Shown here: positions 15,210 through 23,475 of the stretch, piece after piece
Layout: each line of letters starts with the position of its first letter
Position numbering within the stretch: position 1 is the stretch's first letter
Assembly: GCA_045613585.1 (NCBI GenBank)
Contig: JAZLBG010000131.1
Coordinates: 1 to 26,275, forward strand
Reading direction: 5' to 3'
Length of the DNA stretch: 26,275 bases
Source: Fimenecus sp045613585
Lineage (GTDB): Bacteria > Bacillota > Clostridia > Oscillospirales > Acutalibacteraceae
Position numbers and translations under genes: made by a program
The notes under the pieces: generated by a model
Databases searched by the model: none
The model's input: the letters and a program-made list of their open reading frames with translations, nothing else
Told to the model about the DNA's origin: nothing

Positions 15210-16967
15210 TTAGTCTAAAACTGAAACTGTAGGTTTACCCCAGTTAATATTGAAATTACTTGTTGGTGTTGGTTGCTGAATATATTCAATTAACTCTCTG
15301 CTACCAACCTTATAAGTAAGTGGTTTACTATCAATCGAAACTTGTGATGCACCAAAGTTTACATCAAGTTTTCTGATTGGTCGCTGATTATCTGCAAAAT
15401 ATGATGGTTCACCAGGGCTTTGTGTATCTGCAGGGTCACCATAATAAAGGTCACGAATTTGTGTCATCTTCTTTATAGCAGTATCACCTAATTGGAAACC
15501 TTTTTCTTCAGCAATAACTGCATCAAGGAAATATTTAAGAAGGTCAATACCTCTTGTTTCAACCTGTTCACTACTGTCAACATCTGTATTTGTTGCCTCA
15601 TAAACACCATTGAAAAGGCACACATCACCTGCACTGAATACACGATATGTTTCAGTTGCAGCACCTTGTGAATAAATTTTAACATTAACATTACCATTAA
15701 AGAAAATACGGCTAGCATTGCTGATAGTTGCACCGCTTTGATTAGTAATACCACCCTGACTGTATGAAAGGTATTCTGCCCAATCGCCACCAGATGCAAG
15801 ACCATTACCAATCATAACTGTACCTAATCTGTAACGGTTACCAAGTGTTGCAACAAGTGTTTGTAATCCTGAGAAGAAACCACTTGTATTTGTGTGGTAA
15901 ACACCCATTGTGATGTCACCATCAACTACAATGTCACTACCATAAAGACCAATTGTTGCATATTTGCCTTTAGTTGGGTCCACATAAAGACCGCAATCTT
16001 CAAGAATAAGTGAGCCTGAAGTCGAGAAAATATAGAAATTGTTTATATTATCGTTGATTTTGATTTCGCCAACCTTCTCAGATGGGCGAGCAAGAATTAA
16101 ATCACCGCCACCAATCATTTCATAAACAGTAATGTCTTCTTGTGCAGGAATAAGACCTGAAGCCTTCATAAGATTAAAGGCAAGTTTAATAAGACCATTC
16201 TTAAGTCTTTGCCACCATTTACCTGTTTTTGTGTTGATGCTTGCTTCATCATACTTAATTGTTTTTGTGTCTGTATTATCAAAATCTGCTGCATCAGTTG
16301 AAAGATAACCATCTGCACCATAACAAGTTTCTGAAGAAACAGTGGTTGAAGGATACATATAACCGCTTGAAACACGTGTTACTTCAGTTCCGTCACCACG
16401 GAAGCATACCGCAGTACTTCTGATTTCAACAACATCTTTAGGTTCAACGCCTTCTGTACCATCTGACCTATTGACAATTGTATCTTGCTGACCACCAGCC
16501 ATTTCAATTGAGAAATAGCCAATAACATTAACAGACTGGTCATTTCTAGCTGCAGCTTCACTTGAATATGTTTTGAAACCAAGCCCTTCCCACATTGTGC
16601 CGTCATTTGTTGCATCTTCATCATAAACAAGATACACTTTGTTACTTGTGATTTTTTCATCACTATCGTGAATAATTGAAACAAATTTGTCAACGTCATT
16701 AAAGCCAACTAATCCGTTAGCAAAACTGTCATTATTATCAAAACTACTACTTGTTTTCATTGTAGCGTTCTGATATGCAAATGCACCAGCCTCAACGCCT
16801 GCACGTGAAAGATAATAAGCTTGCTTTTGAGCGTTCATAAATCTAACCGTTCTTAAAGACTGACTTGCATAAGTACCAATAGCTGCTGCAAGAATAGTCA
16901 AAACCATCATAAGGATTAAAACCATTGGCAACGCCATACCCTCACGATTTTTAAGATATTTATTCAT
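15210..16967 (-). CDS. PilX/GspK-like large minor pilin
   Basis: A 585-residue protein with leader MNKYLKNREG followed by MALPMVLILMMVLTILAAA, the form seen in PilX N-terminal domains and GspK. Mature position 5 is Met, not Glu. GspK-type subunits lack Glu5 and sit at the very tip, which fits this protein. The segment QAYYLSRAGVEAGAFAYQNA (about 48-67) is the usual PilX/GspK follow-on. The middle (about 275-430) reads as short repeated beta strands with Gly/Ile/Val turns, possibly a beta helix. AAGGAG lies nine bases before the ATG. It is the first of three minor-pilin genes in a row (PilX-, giant-, PilW-like), 18 bases before the next. Confidence 0.78.
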   Translation of the reverse strand: MNKYLKNREGMALPMVLILMMVLTILAAAIGTYASQSLRTVRFMNAQKQAYYLSRAGVEAGAFAYQNATMKTSSSFDNNDSFANGLVGFNDVDKFVSIIHDSDEKITSNKVYLVYDEDATNDGTMWEGLGFKTYSSEAAARNDQSVNVIGYFSIEMAGGQQDTIVNRSDGTEGVEPKDVVEIRSTAVCFRGDGTEVTRVSSGYMYPSTTVSSETCYGADGYLSTDAADFDNTDTKTIKYDEASINTKTGKWWQRLKNGLIKLAFNLMKASGLIPAQEDITVYEMIGGGDLILARPSEKVGEIKINDNINNFYIFSTSGSLILEDCGLYVDPTKGKYATIGLYGSDIVVDGDITMGVYHTNTSGFFSGLQTLVATLGNRYRLGTVMIGNGLASGGDWAEYLSYSQGGITNQSGATISNASRIFFNGNVNVKIYSQGAATETYRVFSAGDVCLFNGVYEATNTDVDSSEQVETRGIDLLKYFLDAVIAEEKGFQLGDTAIKKMTQIRDLYYGDPADTQSPGEPSYFADNQRPIRKLDVNFGASQVSIDSKPLTYKVGSRELIEYIQQPTPTSNFNINWGKPTVSVLD

Positions 16968-17011
16968 AATGATACGCTCCTTTCAAAAAGATTTTGATAA
17001 ATCGCAAATAA

Positions 17012-18694
17012 TTAAACGATAACACGTAAAACTTCTTCAAGAGAAGTGTTACCTTCCATCATTTTATAAAGACCTTCGTCTTTAAGAGTCTTCATTTCTT
17101 GTGAAACGGCAAGGTCACGAACCTGTGTAATTGTTGCACGGTCAAGAATCAAGCGTTTCATTTCTTCTGTAACTGTAAGGAATTCGAATACAGCTTCTCG
17201 TCCCTTATAGCCAGTATTATTACATGTAAGACATCCATGTGCCTTGTAAAGCTTGTAGCTTGGTTGATTATAACCATACTTTTCAAGGTCAGGAACTATA
17301 TTTTTAAGTTCTGCATGAGAAATTTCATATTCTTCTTTACACTTTGGACAAAGTTTTCTTACAAGACGCTGTGCAAGAACACCAACAAGTGATGATGCAG
17401 TAAGGAAAGGCTCAACACCCATTTCATCAAGACGAGTAACAGCACCAGGTGCGTCATTTGTATGAAGTGTTGAAAGAACCATATGTCCTGTAAGAGCAGC
17501 TTCAACGGCAATTTTTGCAGTTTCGCTGTCACGAATTTCACCGACCATGACAATATCAGGGTCAGAACGAAGAACTGAACGAAGAGCTGCTGCGAATGTC
17601 ATACCAGCACGATTATTCATCTGAACCTGGTTAATACCTGCCATTCTACGTTCAACAGGGTCTTCAAGTGTAATAACGTTTTTATCAATTGTACTGATTT
17701 CAGCCAATGTAGCATAAAGAGTTGTAGATTTACCACTACCAGTAGGGCCTGTAACAAGAACGAAACCATAAGGCATATGAATAGCGTGGTTAAATCTGCC
17801 AAACTGACGTGGACTGAACTTAATATCTTTAAGTGTAACAACATTTGTATTGCTTCTTTCAAGCAAACGCATTACGACTTTTTCGCCGTAAACTGTAGGC
17901 ATTGATGCAATACGAACGTCCATTGTTTTGTCTTCAAACTTAACAGTAGCACGACCATCCTGAGGAATACGACGTTCGGCAATATCCATACCACCGATAA
18001 CCTTAATTCTAGAAATAACAGCCGCATACATTTTAATTGGGTTCTGCATAATTTCTTGCAAAACACCGTCAATTCTGAAACGAACGCGCATAAATTTTTC
18101 AAGTGCTTCAATATGAATATCAGATGCGCCTGCTTTAATAGCATTGTTAATAATCTGGTTAACGAGCTGAACTGCTGGCTTATCATCAATATCAAGGTTC
18201 TCTGATTCAACAACCTCTTCTTCTTCATCACCAAAATCGTCAACGCCACTATTCATATTTGCAAAGTTTTCAATAGCAGCCTGAAGTTCAAGGTCAGCAG
18301 CAACTACAGGACAAATTTCATAACCTGTAAGCATACGAAGATAGTCCACAGTGAGAATATCATTAGGATTCTTCATTGCTACATAAACAATACCATCTTC
18401 CTCATAAATAGGAAGAATATTGTTTTTTATTGCAAGCTCTGGTGTAATAAGGTTTGCAACTGCAATATTAACGCCAACTTCATCAATAGAAACAAACTTG
18501 TGGCCTGTTTTACTTGCAAGCATACGAGCAACATCTTCTTCAGTACAATAACCTAACTGTGTAAGTATTGTACCTATAAGTTGTTTGCTTGTTTTTTGAA
18601 TTTCAAGAGCTTCTTGTAACTGCTCTGTTGTAATAATTCCGGCGTCAATAAGTCTTGCGCAAATACTGCCGGGAATAATAATATTGTCTGACAT
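17012..18694 (-). CDS. pilB: Pilus extension ATPase PilB (GspE family)
   Basis: PilB hydrolyses ATP at the cytoplasmic base and drives pilin insertion into the growing fibre. The 560-residue protein has an N-terminal MshEN/T2SSE_N-type region (about 8-145), an acidic linker (150-170), and the ATPase core. The core has Walker A GPTGSGKS (316-323), Asp box, Walker B DIVMVGEIRD (380-389) and His box TGHMVLSTLH. A zinc-binding tetracysteine follows at 449, 452, 488 and 491, which marks extension rather than retraction ATPases. The MshEN-type region could bind cyclic di-GMP, although the first consensus Arg appears to be Ser. It lies after pilO and before the minor pilins. Confidence 0.96.
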   Translation of the reverse strand: MSDNIIIPGSICARLIDAGIITTEQLQEALEIQKTSKQLIGTILTQLGYCTEEDVARMLASKTGHKFVSIDEVGVNIAVANLITPELAIKNNILPIYEEDGIVYVAMKNPNDILTVDYLRMLTGYEICPVVAADLELQAAIENFANMNSGVDDFGDEEEEVVESENLDIDDKPAVQLVNQIINNAIKAGASDIHIEALEKFMRVRFRIDGVLQEIMQNPIKMYAAVISRIKVIGGMDIAERRIPQDGRATVKFEDKTMDVRIASMPTVYGEKVVMRLLERSNTNVVTLKDIKFSPRQFGRFNHAIHMPYGFVLVTGPTGSGKSTTLYATLAEISTIDKNVITLEDPVERRMAGINQVQMNNRAGMTFAAALRSVLRSDPDIVMVGEIRDSETAKIAVEAALTGHMVLSTLHTNDAPGAVTRLDEMGVEPFLTASSLVGVLAQRLVRKLCPKCKEEYEISHAELKNIVPDLEKYGYNQPSYKLYKAHGCLTCNNTGYKGREAVFEFLTVTEEMKRLILDRATITQVRDLAVSQEMKTLKDEGLYKMMEGNTSLEEVLRVIV

Positions 18695-18724
18695 AGAAAT
18701 ACCTATCTTTCGTGTTGAAAAATC

Positions 18725-19276
18725 TTATTTAGTGAAGTTAACGATTACCATTGTTGCTGCAACAGTACCATCTTGTTGCTTAGCCATTGCAATAGTATCA
18801 ATTCTAGCAATTTTCTCTTGTGATACAATCTCAACTGCCATTCTTCTAATGTCTATTTCTTCACCTACAACAGCAAGAGTTGTGCTTGCTTCATGTACAA
18901 GTCCATTTTCTACCATTTCGCCAACCTTAACATCAACAATATTAAGGTTATATTTGCGACACAATTCGTCAAGTTCCACGTAGTAATCAACAGGGTCATA
19001 TGAACCAGTTTCAGCAATTACTTTGTCATATTCAGCCTGCTGTGCTTCGTAATATTTTGAATCAGCCTTTAATTTTTCAAGACTTGCTACAAAAATTTTG
19101 TTCTCATCAAGTTTTGTTACACTTGAACCAATACTTTCTTTTAATTCTGCAACTTCTGTAATTGTGAAATATGAAGCTACACCTAATACTATAACAAGAA
19201 CTACCATTGCAATAGTAAGAAGAACGGCACTATTTACTTTTTCTTTAAGGTCGGAAATATTAATTTTTGTATTCAT
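18725..19276 (-). CDS. pilO: PilO-like pilus alignment protein
   Basis: A 183-residue protein with one N-terminal membrane helix (about 17-39), a coiled-coil stretch (about 41-90) and a small C-terminal alpha/beta domain, the architecture of PilO/GspM. PilO pairs with PilN on the outside of the membrane and links the ATPase/platform to outer parts. Sequence conservation in this family is weak, so the call leans on topology, size and position after pilM and pilN. Its ribosome binding site GGGGGAA overlaps the pilN stop codon, so translation is probably coupled. Confidence 0.82.
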   Translation of the reverse strand: MNTKINISDLKEKVNSAVLLTIAMVVLVIVLGVASYFTITEVAELKESIGSSVTKLDENKIFVASLEKLKADSKYYEAQQAEYDKVIAETGSYDPVDYYVELDELCRKYNLNIVDVKVGEMVENGLVHEASTTLAVVGEEIDIRRMAVEIVSQEKIARIDTIAMAKQQDGTVAATMVIVNFTK

Positions 19277-19289
19277 TTATGTTTCCCCC

Positions 19290-20027
19290 TTATTCTGCAG
19301 TTGTTTCTTCTGATGTAGTTTCACCAGAAGATTCACCTGTTGTGCTTTCAGTTGTTGTTTCTGCCGGTGCAGTTGTTGTAGTAGTTGTTGTTGTAGTTGT
19401 AGTAGTTACTAAAGCACCTGATTCGTCAACAACAATATTACCGCCAGTTGATAAATAAATACGGAATGTGTATGTTTCATTACCGTCAACATCTCTTGTA
19501 ACTGAAGGCATATCGTTAATAACTTTAATCTGTGTTACAACATCTTTGAAGTCTTCACCGTTTTCAAAGATTTCTACCAACCCGCGAAGCTGTGAAACAG
19601 CATCACCAATGTTTTGTGCAGCAGGAAGTTCACCTTCAATCATACAAATAGGATTTGTTGACCATTCCTGAACTGTTACAACTGAATATTCTGCATACTC
19701 AGGGCGTGTTGCCTGAACTAAAGACATAAACTTAACCGCGCTTGGTGATTTTGCTCTGATTGAATCTACTTTCTGCTGTGATGCTACAAGACCATCATAA
19801 ATTTCCTTATATTTTTCAAGTTCATTAATTTCAGCAACAACTATACCATTAGTTTTTTGTACTTCTTTGAGCTGACTTTTAAGAATAAACAATCTAATTG
19901 CAAAACCGCTATAAATAACAAGCATACAAACAAGAACGATTAATGCAATTTTAAGAATTAAATCTTTTTTCTTTCTACCTTCCAGCAATTTTCTATAACT
20001 TGCTGGTAACAAACTTACCTTAAACAC
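19290..20027 (-). CDS. pilN: PilN-like pilus alignment protein with poly-Thr tail
   Basis: PilN binds PilM through its cytoplasmic N-terminus and PilO outside. The start is a GTG at 20027 with GGAGGG six bases upstream, two bases after the pilM stop; it places the family's N-terminal motif, here VFKVSLLPASYR, at the very start. The 245-residue protein has one membrane helix (about 23-48), a coiled coil and a small domain to about residue 200. The rest is a disordered Thr/Ser/Glu tail with 12 Thr in a row (208-219), coded by mixed ACA/ACT triplets. The tail is not part of ordinary PilN and would sit outside the membrane, perhaps in the wall, possibly glycosylated. Confidence 0.88.
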   Translation of the reverse strand: MFKVSLLPASYRKLLEGRKKKDLILKIALIVLVCMLVIYSGFAIRLFILKSQLKEVQKTNGIVVAEINELEKYKEIYDGLVASQQKVDSIRAKSPSAVKFMSLVQATRPEYAEYSVVTVQEWSTNPICMIEGELPAAQNIGDAVSQLRGLVEIFENGEDFKDVVTQIKVINDMPSVTRDVDGNETYTFRIYLSTGGNIVVDESGALVTTTTTTTTTTTTAPAETTTESTTGESSGETTSEETTAE

Positions 20028-20029
20028 TT

Positions 20030-21001
20030 TTATCCCTCCAAACTTGAAATTGCAATTCCTATACAACTTGCATACTCACCTAAATCTGTTACAGATGATG
20101 CTTGCAAATCTGGATAAAGTGTTGGTACTTCCATAGGAATATATAAATTTGAAGATATTGCTGATGCAACTTCTTCAGCTATTGGTGAATTCATAATAAA
20201 ATAGATTTTTTCAATCGGTTTGCTATTCTGCATTGAATAGTAACTGATTGTTGAAGATGTTTCTGACATAAGGAAGCCTTTAACTGCTTCAACATCTTCT
20301 TCTGTGTATGACTTATCTCTTGAGCCTTTGAATACATTTGTTACTGCTTTTTGGTTTCTTTCAGTGATTGTAATTGAACGAACCATTGAAATTTCATTAC
20401 CTTCAACTACAATAAATGTAAGCACATCATTTGTAAGATTAACCAAAGCATATCTTACGCCATTGCTAATCTCGTTAATTGCACGACAATATGAAAGCAC
20501 TGATGAATCAATCTCTTGAACCTGCATCTTTGCAGTTGTAAAGCTATTGATGTAACCTTCAAGCATCTGTTTTCTTGCTGCTATAAGCATAACATTAACC
20601 TGTGGTGTTCCGTCATCGCCTTCACTTTCACCTGCAACAACAAAATCCACTTCCATTTCCTGAATTGGAATAGGAATAAATTCCTGTGCCTGTAAGAAAA
20701 TCATATTACGAAGCTTATCGTTATCAACTTTTGGGAAAGTTGCATATCTCATAAGCACATTTTCATTGTTTACACCAATTGCAACATCAGTTGTCTGAAA
20801 ATTGCCTTGAGCAACAAGTTCTGTAATTGCATCTACAAATTTTCCAGAGTCTCTAATATATGCTTCTCCTATTACGCCTTCTTCTAATGGCATATAGCCC
20901 ATAGCAAGAATTTTATGAACACCATTTTCTTTAGCAATTTCAACCGCTCTTATCTCATCTACTGTAATTTCACAACCGATGACACTTTTAAGTTTAGCCA
21001 T
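20030..21001 (-). CDS. pilM: PilM actin-like pilus assembly ATPase
   Basis: PilM is a cytoplasmic actin/FtsA-fold protein that binds the N-terminus of PilN and connects it to the motor. The start at 21001 gives 323 residues beginning MAKLKSVIGCEITVDEIRAV, the first actin-fold strand pair. AGGAG is ten bases upstream. Longer in-frame readings run through the end of pilC and lack a ribosome binding site. The segment VDFVVAGESEGDDGTPQVNVMLIAARK matches the middle of PilM proteins. It sits 40 bases after pilC and two bases before pilN, as in classic pilMN order. Confidence 0.92.
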   Translation of the reverse strand: MAKLKSVIGCEITVDEIRAVEIAKENGVHKILAMGYMPLEEGVIGEAYIRDSGKFVDAITELVAQGNFQTTDVAIGVNNENVLMRYATFPKVDNDKLRNMIFLQAQEFIPIPIQEMEVDFVVAGESEGDDGTPQVNVMLIAARKQMLEGYINSFTTAKMQVQEIDSSVLSYCRAINEISNGVRYALVNLTNDVLTFIVVEGNEISMVRSITITERNQKAVTNVFKGSRDKSYTEEDVEAVKGFLMSETSSTISYYSMQNSKPIEKIYFIMNSPIAEEVASAISSNLYIPMEVPTLYPDLQASSVTDLGEYASCIGIAISSLEG

Positions 21002-21041
21002 ATATATCATTCTCCTGTCAATATGAGGGTTTTTCTCTTTT

Positions 21042-22244
21042 TTATGAACCAATTGATGTTGATGATGTAAGCATTGGAACGTAAAGAGCAATAAGCATAC
21101 CACCAACAACAACACCAACGAATATAAGAGCTATAGGTTCAATAATTGCTCGTAGATTTCGTGATGTATTTTCAACGTCTTCTTCAAAGAACTCTGCAAC
21201 CTTATCAAGAAGTTCTGGCAAAGCACCTGACTCTTCACCGATAGCCACCATACCTGTAAGCATAGGTGGGAAAATACCGCTTTTATCAAGAGCATTAGAA
21301 ACGCTCTTACCTTCTTCAATATCTTCAATTGCTTCATTTACTGCTTTTTCTAATTTTTCTGAACCCGATGTAGGTCCTGCACTTTTAAGTGCTTCAACCG
21401 CTGTAACACCACCTGAAAGAAGTGTAGCAAAAGTACGGCAGAAACGAGCAACAACCATCTTGGTCATAAAGTCACCAATCATTGGCATTGTAAGTTTGTT
21501 TCCTTCCCATATTTTATGCGCAACAGGGCTCTTAATGAAAGCAAATACAACAGCAAAAATGATTGCTGCAACAAGAATCCATGTACCAGTTTCTTCACGA
21601 AGGCTATCAGAAACGTCAAAAATGAATTTTGAAATACCTTCAACTTCTTGGCCACTCTTCATCATTCCCTTAAACAAAGGAACCATGAACCAAAGCATTG
21701 CAATAAGCAAAACAACCGCCAAAATCATAACGCTTCGTGGATACGAATAAGCTGATTTAATATTCTTTTCAAGATTCTTTTCTTTTTGAAGCATATCAGC
21801 AAGGCTGACAAGCGCTTGCTCCATAATACCACCAGTTTCACCAGATTGTACCATCGCAATAAACAAAGGTGAGAAAACTTTTGGGTATTGCGCAAATGCA
21901 TCTGAAAGTGGAATACCACTTTCAACGCTCTTTGCAATTTCAGCTAAAATATCTCCAAGCTTTGGATTAGCGCACTGTTTTGAAAGAGTTGATAATGCTC
22001 TTGTAATAGGAACACCTGCCGAAAGCATAACCGCAAGCTGTTTACAAACGATAGCAATATCTTCCGTTGTTATTTTCTTGCCGCCACCGCTTGATTTTTT
22101 CTTTTCGGCTTTTTCCTTCATTTCAGTAACTATAATACCGTTTTCTCGAAGTCTATCAATGGCTTGATTGGTACTATCGGCAATAACTTCACCGTGTACG
22201 CTCTGGCCTTGTTTATTAATACCATCATAAGTAAAGGCTGCCAA
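21042..22244 (-). CDS. pilC: Pilus platform protein PilC (GspF family)
   Basis: PilC is the polytopic platform that the motor ATPases act on. The 400-residue protein shows two T2SSF domains (about 62-185 and 265-388) with the repeated pattern LSAGVPITRAL / LSGGVTAVEAL and GESGALPELL-type segments. Three main membrane helices are visible (about 168-190, 216-237, 367-390). The N-terminal AAFTYDGINKQGQ is the usual GspF start, which fixes an unusual TTG start codon at 22244 with AGGGGG nine bases upstream; a stop codon lies a few codons further upstream. It lies between pilT and pilM. Confidence 0.95.
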   Translation of the reverse strand: MAAFTYDGINKQGQSVHGEVIADSTNQAIDRLRENGIIVTEMKEKAEKKKSSGGGKKITTEDIAIVCKQLAVMLSAGVPITRALSTLSKQCANPKLGDILAEIAKSVESGIPLSDAFAQYPKVFSPLFIAMVQSGETGGIMEQALVSLADMLQKEKNLEKNIKSAYSYPRSVMILAVVLLIAMLWFMVPLFKGMMKSGQEVEGISKFIFDVSDSLREETGTWILVAAIIFAVVFAFIKSPVAHKIWEGNKLTMPMIGDFMTKMVVARFCRTFATLLSGGVTAVEALKSAGPTSGSEKLEKAVNEAIEDIEEGKSVSNALDKSGIFPPMLTGMVAIGEESGALPELLDKVAEFFEEDVENTSRNLRAIIEPIALIFVGVVVGGMLIALYVPMLTSSTSIGS

Positions 22245-22288
22245 GGCTATTTGCCCCCTTTATATGTAAAGATTGTAAAATTCTAATA

Positions 22289-23389
22289 TTAAAATCCCAT
22301 AGTACCCATAAGGCGTATAACTTCTTTTTGGTCAACACAGAATTCAAGAACTGATTCTCTTGTGATTTTCTGTTGTTTAAGAAGATTAAGAAGTGCCTGG
22401 TCCATGGTCTGCATACCCTGCATTGTACCTGTCTGCATTGTAGCATAAAGCTGATGCTCTTTTTCTTCACGAATAAGGTTTTTAACTGCAGGAGTATCTA
22501 CCATATATTCAACAGCGGCAACTCTTCCGCGACCATTAATAGTAGGAATGAGCTGTTGAGATATAACAGCTTTAATTGTATTTGAAAGTTGTGAACGAAT
22601 CTGTCCCTTTTGTTCTGCAGGGAAAGAGTCAATAATACGAGAAATTGTCATTGGTGCTGTTTGTGTATGAAGTGTTGAGAACACAAGGTGACCAGTTTCA
22701 GCTGCAGTAACAGCAATTTGAATACTTTCAGGGTCACGCATTTCACCAATCATAATAACGTCAGGGTCATGACGAAGCACTGTTTTAAGAGCATTTGCGA
22801 AGCTCTTTGTATCAGTACCAATTTCACGTTGACGAATTGTAGACATTTTATGAGTATGTAAAAATTCGATAGGGTCTTCAACTGTAACTACGTTTGTTTC
22901 ATAGTTACTGTTGATATAGTCAATCATTGCAGCAAGTGTTGTTGATTTACCACTACCTGTAGGTCCTGTAACAAGAACAAGGCCACGAGGAAGATTGCAA
23001 AGGCGTTTAACATCAGCAGGCAATCCTAATTTATCAATTGGGGGAATATCAAAAGGAATAGCTCTGAAAACTGCCGCTATAGAGCCACGCTGAACAATAA
23101 CATTTCCACGGAAACGAGCACAATTAGGAACAGAAATTGCCATATCAAGTTCCCAGTTATCATCAAACTCCTGAGCCTGAGCCTCAGTCATATATTTTCG
23201 TAAAACCTGTTCTACATCTTCAGGATACATTTTGGGATATTCTTCTTGACGCACAAGAGAACCGTTTATTCTTATACAAGGCTCAATACCACTTACAAGA
23301 TGCAAGTCTGAACCGCCTTTTTCAACTGTGAGTCTCAATAAATCCTCAAGATTATTAGGATATTGACTTGGCTTGTTAAAAAATCTCAT
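22289..23389 (-). CDS. pilT: Pilus retraction ATPase PilT
   Basis: PilT powers pilus retraction and so twitching and pulling. The 366-residue protein has a PAS-like N-terminal half and the ATPase core: Walker A GPTGSGKS (142-149), Walker B DVIMIGEMRD (210-219) with catalytic Glu, and His box TGHLVFSTLHT (232-242). The C-terminal signature AVKNLIREEKEHQLYATMQT with GMQTMDQAL is that of PilT and not PilB or GspE, and there is no tetracysteine. Its presence says that these are dynamic pili. The ribosome binding site is weak (ACGGG). An intergenic hairpin (23443-23463) lies upstream. Confidence 0.95.
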   Translation of the reverse strand: MRFFNKPSQYPNNLEDLLRLTVEKGGSDLHLVSGIEPCIRINGSLVRQEEYPKMYPEDVEQVLRKYMTEAQAQEFDDNWELDMAISVPNCARFRGNVIVQRGSIAAVFRAIPFDIPPIDKLGLPADVKRLCNLPRGLVLVTGPTGSGKSTTLAAMIDYINSNYETNVVTVEDPIEFLHTHKMSTIRQREIGTDTKSFANALKTVLRHDPDVIMIGEMRDPESIQIAVTAAETGHLVFSTLHTQTAPMTISRIIDSFPAEQKGQIRSQLSNTIKAVISQQLIPTINGRGRVAAVEYMVDTPAVKNLIREEKEHQLYATMQTGTMQGMQTMDQALLNLLKQQKITRESVLEFCVDQKEVIRLMGTMGF

Positions 23390-23442
23390 ATTTATAACCC
23401 GTTTTCTGCAATAATCTTTTAATGTGTATATAATTGGCTATG

Positions 23443-23463
23443 GGGGTGCGAAAATCGCACCCC
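23443..23463 (-). other. Strong intergenic hairpin without U-tract upstream of pilT
   Basis: Nine-pair perfect stem GGGGTGCGA / TCGCACCCC with a three-base loop, 12 bases past the stop of the LysM gene. No T-run follows on either strand. It is a candidate processing or attenuation site that could make pilT and later genes less abundant than the first two. Confidence 0.5.
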
Positions 23464-23475
23464 TTATTGTAGCTT

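Noticed and set aside
19267..19458. A plus-strand open frame with a poly-Val run
   Set aside because: It is the reverse reading of the ACW repeat that encodes the PilN Thr tract; no start signals.
20030..21118. Longer pilM reading starting inside pilC
   Set aside because: The extra 39 residues are out-of-frame pilC sequence with no ribosome binding site; the ATG at 21001 has AGGAG and begins at the conserved actin-fold strand.
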